DNA from: AC2028 sp002373595
Lineage (GTDB): Bacteria; Bacillota; Clostridia; Lachnospirales; Lachnospiraceae
Direction of reading: 5' to 3'
Length of the DNA stretch: 35,996 bases
Assembly (NCBI GenBank): GCA_946616365.1
Contig: CAMOIX010000021.1
Span: forward strand, 1-35,996
This document shows positions 23,875 to 32,522 of the stretch, one piece after another. Both the position numbers and the translations under genes were made by a program. The notes below the pieces were generated by a model. It made no database searches. It was not told where the DNA came from and was given only the letters and a program-made list of their open reading frames with translations. Positions within the stretch are counted from its first letter, which is position 1. The number at the start of each line of letters is the position of its first letter.

Positions 23875-26031
23875 ATGGATGTCAGCCAGTATCTCGAAAT
23901 CTTTCTCGATGAAACAAATGAACATCTGCAGAGTCTCAATACTCAGATCCTGAATCTCGAGCAGAACCCCGACGACGAGAACACGATCAATGAGATATTC
24001 CGTGCGGCTCACTCTCTTAAGGGTATGTCCGGTACCATGGGATACAAGAGGATGCAGAACCTTACGCACAATCTCGAGAATGTTTTCTCTGAGGTTAGAA
24101 GCGGAAACATTAAGGTTAAGCCGGAGATGATCGATATCATGTTCCAGTGCCTTGATGCTCTTCAGGAATACACGGACAACATCCGCAATACTTCCGATGA
24201 GGGAACCAATGATAATGAGCCTCTTGTTAAGATGCTCGGCGATATTCTTGCAGGAAAGGCTCCTGAGGGTGGTTCCGCCGAAAAGGCAGCCGCACCCGCA
24301 GCCGAAGCACCTGCAGCAGAAAGTGCAGCACCCGCAGCTGAGGCTAAGAAGGAAGAAGGAGCCACCGATAAGTGGAATCATATTCCTTTCGATGAGTCCC
24401 AGATCGCCGTCATGGGCGAGGCTTTAAAGCAGGGCAAGAACGTATACGGACTCAATGTAGTAGTAAATGAATCGTGCGTACTTAAGGCAGCAAGAGCATT
24501 CCTCGTACTCAAGGCTCTTGAGGAAAAGGGAGAGATCCTTGCATCCATGCCTACAACGCAGGATATAGAAGATGAGAAGTTCGAGCAGGATTTCACGCTC
24601 GTAGTTATAAGCGATGCTCCGATCGAAGAGCTTATCAAAGTATCGGAAGCTGTTTCCGAGATCGATAAGGTAACCGGAGCTCCCGTTGATCTTGATAAAG
24701 CGGCAAGCACTCTTGAAGAGGAGAGCTCAGAGCCTGCACCCGCAGTAAGCGCACCTGCAGCATCCGCAGCACCCGCGGCAAGCGCACCCGCAGCAAGCGC
24801 ACCCGCAGCAGCTGCTCCCGCCGCAGCCGCAGGCAATGCACCTGCTAAGCATAATGACAAGAAGGTTGCAAAGCCTGTTGCAAACCGCACAGTCCGTGTT
24901 GATATCGAGAAGCTCGACAGTCTGATGAACCTCGTCAGCGAGCTTATCATCGCAAAGAACAGCCTTGTATCCGCAACGACGGGAAGTGCAGAGAATTCAT
25001 CTGCATTCAACGAGCAGATCGAGTACCTCGAGAGCGTTACCACCAGCCTTCACGAGTCGGTCATGAAGGTTCGAATGGTTCCCATCGAGAGTACTGTAAG
25101 TAAGTTCCCTCGTATGATCAGAGATCTACAGAAGACTCTCGGCAAGAAGATGGAACTGTACATGACCGGTGAAGATACCGAGCTCGACCGTACCGTTGTC
25201 GACGAGATCGGCGATCCCCTCATGCACCTGCTCCGTAACTCCGCTGACCACGGTCTTGAGTCGGCAGAAGTTCGTGCAGAGCGCGGCAAGCCACCTGTAG
25301 GAACCATCTTTCTCAACGCATTCCAGGAAGGAAACAATGTCATCATCGAAGTAGGCGATGACGGTAACGGAATCGATGTTGAGGCAGTTAAGAATAAAGC
25401 AATCGAAAGAGGCGTCATCACTCCCGAACAGGGCGCTGTCATGAGCGACAAGGAGATAATCAACCTTCTGTTCAACGCGGGATTCTCCACTGCCAAGCAG
25501 GTTACCGATATCTCCGGAAGAGGCGTAGGACTTGACGTTGTTAAGTCCAAGATCGAATCCCTGAGCGGTGAAGTCAGTGTAAAGAGTACCCTCGGAGTCG
25601 GATCCACCTGGACCATCAGACTTCCTCTTACTCTCGCTATCATCCAGACCCTCATGGTTGTTGTCGGAGATGAAAAGTATGCGATCTCGCTCGGCTCCAT
25701 CGAGACCATCGAGACTATCGCATCCAACGATATCAAATTTGTTCAGAACGAAGAGGTCATCAACCTTCGCGGAACCGTTATCCCTCTTATCAGACTTAAC
25801 GAACTCCTTGAGGTTGAGAGCCAGCCTTCCGAGGACGGAAACCTCATCGTTGTCATCGTCAAGAAGGGCGATAAGATGGCAGGTCTTGTTATCGACTCCC
25901 TCGTAGGCCAACAGGAGATTGTTATCAAGGCACTCGGCAAGTACATCAAGAAGGTTAAGTTCATAAGCGGCGCTACCATCCTTGGAGACGGTGAAGTTGC
26001 TCTTATCCTTGATGTAAATGCATTGCTCTGA
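23875..26031 (+). CDS. cheA: CheA, chemotaxis histidine kinase
   Basis: The product is 718 aa from the ATG at 23875; an earlier in-frame ATG at 23860 directly abuts the GGAGG site (23862-23866) and is rejected. Domains in order: HPt with phospho-His H46 (FRAAHSLKG); an Ala/Pro/Glu linker; a P2-like CheY/CheB-binding domain (about 160-275); a second Ala/Pro linker; dimerization helices (about 335-400); HATPase with N-box (from about D443), DDGNG near 495 and GRGVGLD at 548-554; and a C-terminal CheW-like domain (about 585-718). It phosphorylates CheY and CheB at receptor arrays. cheW follows 45 nt downstream. All catalytic motifs are intact. Confidence 0.96.
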   Translation: MDVSQYLEIFLDETNEHLQSLNTQILNLEQNPDDENTINEIFRAAHSLKGMSGTMGYKRMQNLTHNLENVFSEVRSGNIKVKPEMIDIMFQCLDALQEYTDNIRNTSDEGTNDNEPLVKMLGDILAGKAPEGGSAEKAAAPAAEAPAAESAAPAAEAKKEEGATDKWNHIPFDESQIAVMGEALKQGKNVYGLNVVVNESCVLKAARAFLVLKALEEKGEILASMPTTQDIEDEKFEQDFTLVVISDAPIEELIKVSEAVSEIDKVTGAPVDLDKAASTLEEESSEPAPAVSAPAASAAPAASAPAASAPAAAAPAAAAGNAPAKHNDKKVAKPVANRTVRVDIEKLDSLMNLVSELIIAKNSLVSATTGSAENSSAFNEQIEYLESVTTSLHESVMKVRMVPIESTVSKFPRMIRDLQKTLGKKMELYMTGEDTELDRTVVDEIGDPLMHLLRNSADHGLESAEVRAERGKPPVGTIFLNAFQEGNNVIIEVGDDGNGIDVEAVKNKAIERGVITPEQGAVMSDKEIINLLFNAGFSTAKQVTDISGRGVGLDVVKSKIESLSGEVSVKSTLGVGSTWTIRLPLTLAIIQTLMVVVGDEKYAISLGSIETIETIASNDIKFVQNEEVINLRGTVIPLIRLNELLEVESQPSEDGNLIVVIVKKGDKMAGLVIDSLVGQQEIVIKALGKYIKKVKFISGATILGDGEVALILDVNALL

Positions 26032-26076
26032 TAAACCCGATATCATTTACCGACTTAAGAAAGGAAGGTTACAGAT

Positions 26077-26586
26077 ATGGAAATGCTTCAGAATGCTCCG
26101 ACAAATTCTATCGCCAATCTGCCGGATGACGGAGACGAGACCAAGATAGTCATTCAGACTTATCAGTATATCGTTATCAGACTCGGTGATGAGGATTACG
26201 GAATAGATATCAACTTCATAGACAATATCGTAAGGATGCAGCATATCACTCGTATCCCCAAGGTATCAAGCTTCTTAAAGGGAGTTATCAACCTCCGTGG
26301 TGAGGTGATCCCCGTAATGAGTCTCAGAGTCAAGATGGGACTCGCGGACGATGTCATCGATCGTGCGACCAGGATCATCATTCTCAAGACCGAGAATGAA
26401 GGAAACCTCGGAATCATGGTTGATGAGGTTAAGGAAGTCGTCACTCTTTCCGAGAATCAGATAGAGAAAGTAGGACATGATGCCGACGGAATCAAAGAGC
26501 AGTTTGTAAGCGCTGTCGGAAAGAACGGCAACCAGCTTATCTCACTCCTTGATCTGTCAATGATCAATCTCGATGATACCAATTAA
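26077..26586 (+). CDS. cheW: CheW, receptor-kinase coupling protein
   Basis: The product is 169 aa, one CheW/SH3-like domain. Typical strands are YQYIVIRLGDEDYGIDINFIDNIVR, ITRIPKVSSFLKGVINLRGEVIPVMSL and LGIMVDEVKEVV. It couples CheA to chemoreceptors at the cell pole. A short hydrophilic N-terminal extension (about 25 residues) precedes the domain. AAGAAAGGAAGG precedes the ATG at 26077. It sits between cheA and cheC, as in Bacillus. Confidence 0.95.
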   Translation: MEMLQNAPTNSIANLPDDGDETKIVIQTYQYIVIRLGDEDYGIDINFIDNIVRMQHITRIPKVSSFLKGVINLRGEVIPVMSLRVKMGLADDVIDRATRIIILKTENEGNLGIMVDEVKEVVTLSENQIEKVGHDADGIKEQFVSAVGKNGNQLISLLDLSMINLDDTN

Positions 26587-26614
26587 TTGAAGTCCTCTAG
26601 TTAAGGGAGATTGT

Positions 26615-27238
26615 ATGGGTGATCTAACATTACAGGACGTTACCAGTAATTACTTTGACGTCCTCAAGGAAATCGGTAATATAGGTGCCGGAAATGCAAT
26701 GACGGCGCTTTCCCAGATGCTCGGATGCAAAATAGACATGCGCGTTCCGCAGGTCGAACTTCTTGACTTCTCCGAAGTCGGAGCCATCATGGGAGGTGAG
26801 GAGCAGATAATGGTCGGTGTATTCCTCGGAGTAGAGGGAGACATCACCGGAAGTATGCTTTTCCTTGTTGAGCAGTCCAGCGCCAAGCACCTGATCAATA
26901 AGGTCATGATGGGAATGGCCGATATGTCCAACGCCGAGTTCAACGAAATGGAACTCTCGGCTATGAAAGAGATAGGAAACATCATCACGGGAGCATATCT
27001 CAATTCGCTTTCGATGCTCACCAACCTGATGATCTATCCCACACCGCCTTCACTGACTGTTGATATGGCAGGAGCGATCCTTTCGGTTCCCGCTGTGGAA
27101 TTCGGAATCTACGGAGATCAGATACTCCTCATCCAGTCTCAGTTCTTTGATGAGATCGAGATAGACGGATACTTCATTCTGGTTCCCGACATCGAATCTT
27201 ACGCGAAGATTCTTTCTGCGCTCGGAATGCCTGTGTAA
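26615..27238 (+). CDS. cheC: CheC, CheY-P phosphatase
   Basis: The product is 207 aa. Both phosphatase motifs are complete: D-x3-E-x2-N-x22-P (DVLKEIGN) near the N-terminus and S-x3-E-x2-N-x22-P (SAMKEIGN) in the second half. CheC dephosphorylates CheY-P and binds CheD, linking CheY-P level to receptor adaptation. The window thus encodes two phosphatases of this fold, CheC and FliY. TTAAGGGAGA precedes the ATG at 26615. cheD follows 37 nt downstream. Confidence 0.95.
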   Translation: MGDLTLQDVTSNYFDVLKEIGNIGAGNAMTALSQMLGCKIDMRVPQVELLDFSEVGAIMGGEEQIMVGVFLGVEGDITGSMLFLVEQSSAKHLINKVMMGMADMSNAEFNEMELSAMKEIGNIITGAYLNSLSMLTNLMIYPTPPSLTVDMAGAILSVPAVEFGIYGDQILLIQSQFFDEIEIDGYFILVPDIESYAKILSALGMPV

Positions 27239-27275
27239 CCTGAAAATTCAACGCTTTTTTAATCGGGGCTAGATT

Positions 27276-27764
27276 ATGAGTGAAATTATAAAAGTCGGGA
27301 TGGCGGACCTTAAAACATGCATACCGCCTAACGGGATCACGACTTTGGGACTCGGATCCTGTATCGGAATAGCTATCCGTGACAGAGCAAATAAGATCGG
27401 CGGATTGGCACACATCATGCTTCCGGATTCGACTGCCATTAAGGGCAGTACGCTTAATGTTGCAAAGTTTGCGGATACCGGTATCGTTGAATTGATCAAG
27501 CAGATGGAGAAGCTCGGCGCCGTAAAGAGCCGTATGGAAGCCAAGATAGCCGGCGGTGCAACGATGTTTGCGGTTTCCGGAAGAGCTGCAACGATGAATG
27601 TCGGCGAGAGAAATGCCGAAGCGTGCAGAGCTAAGTTAAAGGAACTTGGCATCAGGATAATAGCGGAGGATTGCGGTAAGAATTTCGGTCGTACCGTTAT
27701 ATTCTATCCTGAGACAGGTGAGTATGTGATCAAGTCAGTCGGTCAGGGAGAATACAAGATCTGA
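27276..27764 (+). CDS. cheD: CheD, chemoreceptor glutamine deamidase
   Basis: The product is 162 aa. Catalytic residues can be placed by the family spacing: T23, C29 (GLGSC) and H46 (LAHIMLP), the same spacing as T21/C27/H44 of the Thermotoga enzyme. It deamidates receptor glutamines, and its activity is inhibited by binding CheC. The ribosome site is weak (CGGGG about 10 nt upstream), and a T6 run lies at about 27256 in the gap. Its stop overlaps the next start by 1 nt (TGATG). Confidence 0.94.
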   Translation: MSEIIKVGMADLKTCIPPNGITTLGLGSCIGIAIRDRANKIGGLAHIMLPDSTAIKGSTLNVAKFADTGIVELIKQMEKLGAVKSRMEAKIAGGATMFAVSGRAATMNVGERNAEACRAKLKELGIRIIAEDCGKNFGRTVIFYPETGEYVIKSVGQGEYKI

Positions 27765-28054
27765 TGAAGAGAAAACTCCTTCCGCTTACACTTATGCTCA
27801 TAGCGGGACTGATCACAACGATCATTACGTTTATAGACGGATATTCAATTACCGGCAAACTGCTCGCACTTCTTATTACCTTTTTTGTTTTCTATCTGCT
27901 CGGCGCGACTATAGTTAAGATCCTTGACTATTTCGACCGGGAGAATGAGAAGAGTAAGGAAAAGGAAGAGCAGGAGAATCAGGATGCCGTTGTTGTAACA
28001 GAAGGCGAAACCGAGGACATCCCTGTACCACAGGGTGAAGAGGAAGCTACCTAA
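27764..28054 (+). CDS. Small two-helix membrane protein between cheD and fliA
   Basis: The product is 96 aa. Two membrane segments (about 5-24 and 32-54) with a short loop containing GYSITGKL are followed by a charged, acidic cytoplasmic tail (Lys/Glu to about 70, then Val/Glu/Thr/Pro). I do not recognise a named family. The overlap with cheD (ATG within TGATG) and the 12-nt spacing to fliA show it belongs to the motility operon. Its position suggests a motility-linked but uncharacterised protein. The reading frame is convincing because of coupling and codon use. Confidence 0.8.
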   Translation: MKRKLLPLTLMLIAGLITTIITFIDGYSITGKLLALLITFFVFYLLGATIVKILDYFDRENEKSKEKEEQENQDAVVVTEGETEDIPVPQGEEEAT

Positions 28055-28066
28055 GGGGTTTTTTGA

Positions 28067-28840
28067 ATGGACGAGACTGCCAGAAAAAATCTGCTTGAAG
28101 AGTATTCAAAGACTCGCTCCCCCGAATCCAGGGAGAAGCTTATATTGGAATACGCTCCTCTTGTAAAGGTCGTAGCCGGCAGACTTTCAATGTATCTCGG
28201 ATACAATGTCGAATACGAGGATCTTTGCAGCTACGGAATATTCGGACTTATCGATGCCATCGACAAGTTCGATATGATGAAGGATGTTAAATTCGAAACC
28301 TACGCAAGTCTGCGTATCAGAGGTTCGATACTTGACCAGATCCGCAAGATGGACTGGATTCCCAGGACTATCAGACAGAAACAGAAGCAGATAGATACCG
28401 TGATCAAGCAGATCGAGCAGGAGCAGGGACGTGCGGCTACCGATGCGGAGATCGCACAGGCTCTTGGTATCACGGATGATGAATATACCGATTGGCAGTC
28501 ACAGATGAAGATAACGGGACTCGTAAGTCTCGACGAATTCATGGAGTCCGGCAGCGATGTTGTTTCCACTCCGGGCAATTCAACGACTGCACATTTCACA
28601 GGTCCCGAGGAGAATATCGAGAAGCAGGAGCTCGTTAAGATGCTAAGCGATGCGATAGAATCTCTTACGGACAAGGAGCAGAAAGTCATTACCCTGTATT
28701 ATTATGAGGAGCTTACTTTAAAGGAAATCGCTAACGTTCTCGAAGTATCCGAATCCAGAGTATCACAGCTTCACACCAGAGCCATCGGTAAGATGAAGGG
28801 CAAACTCGGACCCTATATGGGACTTTTAACCGATAGATAG
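28067..28840 (+). CDS. fliA: Sigma-28 (FliA/SigD) flagellar sigma factor
   Basis: The product is 257 aa, normal for the FliA/WhiG/SigD family. Region 2 is clear (APLVKVVAGRLSMYLGYNVEYEDLCSYGIFGLIDAIDKFD, then YASLRIRGSILDQIRKMDWIPR). Region 3 covers RQKQKQIDTVIKQIEQEQGR onward. Region 4 has LTLKEIANVLEVSESRVSQLHTRAI as the -35-binding helix-turn-helix. It directs transcription of late motility genes such as flagellin and chemotaxis genes, and in this window probably the promoter at 3803-3830. The gene is normally held back by FlgM, which is not here. It sits 12 nt after the small membrane protein. Confidence 0.96.
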   Translation: MDETARKNLLEEYSKTRSPESREKLILEYAPLVKVVAGRLSMYLGYNVEYEDLCSYGIFGLIDAIDKFDMMKDVKFETYASLRIRGSILDQIRKMDWIPRTIRQKQKQIDTVIKQIEQEQGRAATDAEIAQALGITDDEYTDWQSQMKITGLVSLDEFMESGSDVVSTPGNSTTAHFTGPEENIEKQELVKMLSDAIESLTDKEQKVITLYYYEELTLKEIANVLEVSESRVSQLHTRAIGKMKGKLGPYMGLLTDR

Positions 28841-28854
28841 AAAGGCGGGCGGTT

Positions 28855-30444
28855 ATGGCAAATGCATATTTTAAAATTGTTGCGACACCAACCGGATTCG
28901 GCATTAAATTTTTCCCTGCAACTGACGGCGGTTCACCGTTGGAACTTCAGGAAGTTCTGAGTTATCTTGATTCCAACAAGATCACTTACGATCTCGCATC
29001 AGTAAAACAATCTATACTCGATCCTTCTGAGCATACGCTTACCATAGGGGTTGGTGAGTGCCCCAGGATCCGTGAGAATTATAAGTTCTCTATGTCGGAA
29101 GATTTCATGACTGCAACTGCCAGATTCTACCCCCCTTCGGATACCGGAGAGAGAATGAGCGAGTTGGAGTTTCTCAACGATCTTTCCTATAAGCAGATAA
29201 AGTTCGGTATCCAGAATGAGATCATCACCAGGATGTTCTCTTCGGGCGGAATCTACTGCACCGACCTGGTCGTTGCAAAGGGTCAGCCCCCCAGACACGG
29301 TACCGATGCCAAGATAGAATATTTCTTTAATACCGATCTTCATGCAAAGCCTGAATTAAACGAGGACGGAACGGTTAACTTCTTTAATCTGAATCTGGTC
29401 AATCCCGTAACTGCTGGTCAGGAACTCGCAAGGATCACTCCTGCAGATCCCGGAGATCCCGGAACCACTATCACCGGAGCACCGATCAAACCCAGAGATG
29501 TTAAAACTCTTCGTCATGAGTTCGGTAAGAATATCACGCTGTCCGAGGACAGACTGTCAATCTATTCCGATGTCAACGGACTGGTTACTCTTACCGGCGG
29601 ATCGGTATTTGTATCCAATGTCTATGAAGTCGAGAATGTAGATACCTCAACCGGTAATATAGATTTTGTCGGAAACGTGCAGGTAAACGGCAACATTGCT
29701 ACCAATTTCCAGGTCAAGGCCACCGGCGATGTTATCGTCAAAGGCGTTGTCGAAGGTGCTAATGTTGAAGCCGGAGGTAATATCATCATCGCCCGCGGAA
29801 TGAACGGTATGTCCAAGGGAGTTCTCCGTGCGGGCAATAATATTGTTGCCAAATTCATTGAGAATGCTACTGTATCGGCTGCAGGTTATGTACATACGGA
29901 GTCAATACTTCACAGTAATGTTGTTTCCGGTGCTGAAATAGTAGTTTCCGGCAAGAAGGGATTCATTACAGGAGGTCGTGTTCAGGCAGAGAGTACTATC
30001 GAATGCAGGACTCTCGGAGCCGTAATGGGAGCGTCAACTGTCGTTGAAGTCGGAGTAAATCCCGAGCTCAAGGCTGAGTTTATCAAGCTTCAGAAGGAAG
30101 TTGCCGAGATCGTACAGGCTATCAAGACGGCGCAGCCCGTTATACAGAATTTCATGGAGAAGAAGGCAAAAGGTGTCAGATTCACTGCTGACCAGCTTGC
30201 ATATGTCAGACAGCAGGCGGCTTCTCTCGAAACCAATAAAACCGCACTTACCGAAAAGAACGCAAGGATGCAGGAGATATCCGCTGTATTCGATCCTTCC
30301 AAGAAGGCAGAGGTATTGGTCAGCGGAGAGGTTTATCCCGGAACTACCATTATCATCGGTGATTCGTCCATGAATGTAAAGGACAGTTATCAGTATTGCC
30401 GCTTTGTACGCAAGGATGGCGAAGTCAAGATGGCACCGCTCTAA
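28855..30444 (+). CDS. FapA-family (DUF342) protein
   Basis: The product is 529 aa. An N-terminal alpha/beta region (about 1-165) is followed by the DUF342 core with PGDPGTTITGAPIKPRD and a repetitive Gly/Val/Asn/Ala-rich beta-helix (about 235-400; VQVNGNIATNFQVKATGDVIVKG, then VEAGGNIIIARG). A coiled coil (about 405-480) and a short beta tail end the protein. FapA-type (flagellar assembly protein A) proteins are named from a Vibrio protein linked to flagellar assembly; biochemical activity is unclear. It follows fliA by 14 nt and is a standard part of Clostridia motility operons. Family call is firm, function is not. Confidence 0.85.
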   Translation: MANAYFKIVATPTGFGIKFFPATDGGSPLELQEVLSYLDSNKITYDLASVKQSILDPSEHTLTIGVGECPRIRENYKFSMSEDFMTATARFYPPSDTGERMSELEFLNDLSYKQIKFGIQNEIITRMFSSGGIYCTDLVVAKGQPPRHGTDAKIEYFFNTDLHAKPELNEDGTVNFFNLNLVNPVTAGQELARITPADPGDPGTTITGAPIKPRDVKTLRHEFGKNITLSEDRLSIYSDVNGLVTLTGGSVFVSNVYEVENVDTSTGNIDFVGNVQVNGNIATNFQVKATGDVIVKGVVEGANVEAGGNIIIARGMNGMSKGVLRAGNNIVAKFIENATVSAAGYVHTESILHSNVVSGAEIVVSGKKGFITGGRVQAESTIECRTLGAVMGASTVVEVGVNPELKAEFIKLQKEVAEIVQAIKTAQPVIQNFMEKKAKGVRFTADQLAYVRQQAASLETNKTALTEKNARMQEISAVFDPSKKAEVLVSGEVYPGTTIIIGDSSMNVKDSYQYCRFVRKDGEVKMAPL

Positions 30445-30459
30445 ATCGGAGAACGGAAA

Positions 30460-30777
30460 ATGGCTATTACCGATATCGGTTCAATAACAAGAATACAGGA
30501 TTTTTCGATCATCAAGCACAACGAGGATATGAAGCCTGCGCTTGATCAGGCTATTGCGGGCCAGGAGATGCAAAAGCACTCCGTGGCACAGTCCGAAGAG
30601 GTGGTCGAAGCTGATACTTCCGATTGGTACCGGAGACGTGAGGACGCTTCCGAAAAGGGAGACAACGAGTATGCCGGGGATGGCGGCGCTCACAGAAGAG
30701 ACCCTCATGAGAAACAAAAGCCTGCCGACCAGGTTGTTGTAAAAGGCAGACCCGGCGGATTTGATATAAAGATCTGA
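30460..30777 (+). CDS. Small hydrophilic protein of the motility operon, unknown function
   Basis: The product is 105 aa, soluble and strongly charged, with no membrane segment or cysteine. The first 35 residues (ITDIGSITRIQDFSIIKHNEDMKP) could form strands and a helix, the middle is a disordered Asp/Glu/Arg/His stretch, and the end is VVVKGRPGGFDIKI. I recognise no named domain. CGGAGAACGG precedes the ATG at 30460, with 15 nt to the FapA gene before and 19 nt to the gene after, so it is a true operon member. A short adaptor or chaperone-like role is possible but unsupported. Confidence 0.72.
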   Translation: MAITDIGSITRIQDFSIIKHNEDMKPALDQAIAGQEMQKHSVAQSEEVVEADTSDWYRRREDASEKGDNEYAGDGGAHRRDPHEKQKPADQVVVKGRPGGFDIKI

Positions 30778-30796
30778 TTGTTTTGAGGAGAATGAA

Positions 30797-31696
30797 ATGT
30801 CAGGAATCGAGATAGCCCTCCTTATAGTGGGGGCTGTGATTTTTGTTTTGAGCTTTCTTATCCCGGTCAAGAAGGATGAAGCGGACGGAGACCTTAAAGC
30901 TATTGTGAGCGAAGAGGTCCACAGCCGTATGGAGACAGAGGTGGAACAGCTCAGGAAGCATGTTGACTCCGTCGTTGATGAGGCTGTAGAGTATGCTCAG
31001 GAGAAGACCGAGAGAAGCCTCGAGAGGATCTCAAATGAGAAGATAATGGCGGTTAATGAGTATTCGGATACCGTGCTTGACGAGATCAATAAGAATCATA
31101 AAGAGGTCATGTTCCTCTATGATATGCTCAACGATAAGCAAAAGGAACTCAAAGAGACCGTGAACGAGGTCAATCAGGTTGCCAAAGCTGCCGAAGAAAC
31201 GGCTAAGGAAGCTGCTCTTGCCTCAAGCACTGCAGGCGGTGAAAAGGCAGAAAAGAAGCCTGAATTCGAAAGCCTCGGAGGCAAGAGAGTCACCGTAAAG
31301 ACCGTGCTCGGTGAATCGAAGCCCGAAACCGCCAGTCCTGCATCGGGAGTCATCGCTCCTCCTAAGGGAACTCTGAAGGAGCCCCTTGTAAGTAAATTCA
31401 ACTGGGCTCAGATGGCTGTGGAAGAAGCGGGAAGTGCACCTGCAGAGGAAGAGACTGTTCGAGTCACACCTCCTGCAGACAGTGCTGAGGTAAAGGAAGC
31501 ATTCACACCGTCAGCTCCGGAAAAAGCAGCACCCCGTGTGCCCGATAACGAAGGAACGGTAAAGGCACCTCAGGCAATGCTCAGGACGCAGATACTTGAT
31601 ATGTACAAGGAGGGAAAGACCTCCGTAGAGATAGCAAAAGCACTCGGAATAGGAGTCGGTGAAGTTGAACTTGTCATCGGACTTCACGGGAAATAA
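30797..31696 (+). CDS. SwrB-like membrane/coiled-coil protein with C-terminal helix-turn-helix-like tail
   Basis: The product is 299 aa. One N-terminal membrane helix (about 3-23) is followed by a coiled coil (about 40-145), an Ala/Pro/Glu disordered region and a conserved tail (about 260-299; AMLRTQILDMYKEGKTSVEIAKALGIGVGEVELVIGLHG). The tail looks like a small helix-turn-helix of the type found in DUF6115-like proteins. Bacillus swrB, which activates export-gate assembly and swarming, occupies the same place after sigD and has the same plan of one membrane helix plus coiled coil and C-terminal helix, but is much shorter. Equivalence is therefore inferred from architecture and synteny. Confidence 0.65.
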   Translation: MSGIEIALLIVGAVIFVLSFLIPVKKDEADGDLKAIVSEEVHSRMETEVEQLRKHVDSVVDEAVEYAQEKTERSLERISNEKIMAVNEYSDTVLDEINKNHKEVMFLYDMLNDKQKELKETVNEVNQVAKAAEETAKEAALASSTAGGEKAEKKPEFESLGGKRVTVKTVLGESKPETASPASGVIAPPKGTLKEPLVSKFNWAQMAVEEAGSAPAEEETVRVTPPADSAEVKEAFTPSAPEKAAPRVPDNEGTVKAPQAMLRTQILDMYKEGKTSVEIAKALGIGVGEVELVIGLHGK

Positions 31697-31704
31697 TACA
31701 GATA

Positions 31705-32499
31705 ATGGTCAGTAAGAAATTCAGGTTTTATATAAGAGGACTGGGGATCGGTATGCTCATTACCGCCCTTATACTCATCATCTCACATAATCTTTCATCC
31801 GGTCATATGACGGATGAGGAGGTTCGTGCGCGCGCCGCTGAACTCGGAATGGTTGACGGCAGTAATTACACCCTTGCTCAGAATGAGGAGCCTGCGAAGA
31901 CCGAAAATGAAGCAGGGGACAAAGAAACTGATGACAAGGAAAACGGTAAAGGCACCGATGAAACTCAGCAGGATACGGAGCTGAGCGAGGAAGAGAAGAA
32001 AGCTCAGGAAGAAGCCGGGAAAAAGAAGGCCGAAGAAGTGGCAGAGAAGAAGAGACTGGAGGAAGAGAAAAAAGCTCAGGAAGAAGACGAGAAAAAAAAG
32101 GCCGAAGAAGAGGCAGAGAAGAAGAGAATAGAGGAAGAAAAGAAGGCTCAGGAAGAAGCCGAGAAAAAGAAGGCCGAAGAAGAGGAAGAGAAGAAGAGAA
32201 TAGAGGAAGAAAAGAAGGCTCAGGAAGAAGCCGAGAAAAAGAAAGCCGAAGAAGAAGCTGAGAAACCGGATGTGCCGACGGGGGCCGTGTCCTTCACAGT
32301 CTCGTCAGGACAGGGATCCGAGACCATCAGTTCCAACCTCTACAGAGCCGGACTCGTAGATGATGCCAAAGCATTCGACTTATATCTGGAGAATAACGGC
32401 TACAGCAGGAAACTCCGCACGGGCACATATACCATAAGCCCCGGACTTTCATACAGTGAGCTGGCGCAGATCCTTGTTAACGGCAATAAAGAACCCTGA
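31705..32499 (+). CDS. Membrane protein with Lys/Glu repeat helix and MltG-type accessory domain
   Basis: The product is 264 aa. One membrane helix (about 11-29) is followed by MTDEEVRARAAELGM, a pattern common near the start of such Firmicute proteins. A highly charged helix contains a 24-residue repeat (about 96-187). The C-terminal domain (about 193-264) reads like the LysM-like part of MltG/YceG: VSFTVSSGQGSETISSNLYRAGLV, FDLYLENNGYSRKLRTGTYTISPGLSYSELAQILVNG. The catalytic YceG domain with its active-site Glu is absent. It is thus probably a cell-wall-facing or binding protein rather than an endolytic transglycosylase. It starts 8 nt after the SwrB-like gene and seems co-transcribed. Confidence 0.7.
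   Translation: MVSKKFRFYIRGLGIGMLITALILIISHNLSSGHMTDEEVRARAAELGMVDGSNYTLAQNEEPAKTENEAGDKETDDKENGKGTDETQQDTELSEEEKKAQEEAGKKKAEEVAEKKRLEEEKKAQEEDEKKKAEEEAEKKRIEEEKKAQEEAEKKKAEEEEEKKRIEEEKKAQEEAEKKKAEEEAEKPDVPTGAVSFTVSSGQGSETISSNLYRAGLVDDAKAFDLYLENNGYSRKLRTGTYTISPGLSYSELAQILVNGNKEP
31990..32265 (+). repeat. 72-bp tandem repeat encoding a Lys/Glu helix
   Basis: Units at 31990-32061, 32062-32133, 32134-32205 and a partial fourth at 32206-32265 encode 24-residue repeats of the form EEKKAQEEAxKKKAEExxEKKRxE. The unit keeps the frame, and the encoded chain would form a long single alpha helix or coiled coil spanning wall or cytoplasm. Differences between units are few, which suggests expansion by recombination. 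Confidence 0.9.
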
Positions 32500-32522
32500 C
32501 ATTAAACATGAGGCGGATATAG

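Noticed and set aside
25126..26046. Long open frame on the - strand (306 codons) across cheA
   Set aside because: It is antisense to the intact HATPase and CheW-like domains of cheA and shows no protein-like pattern of its own.
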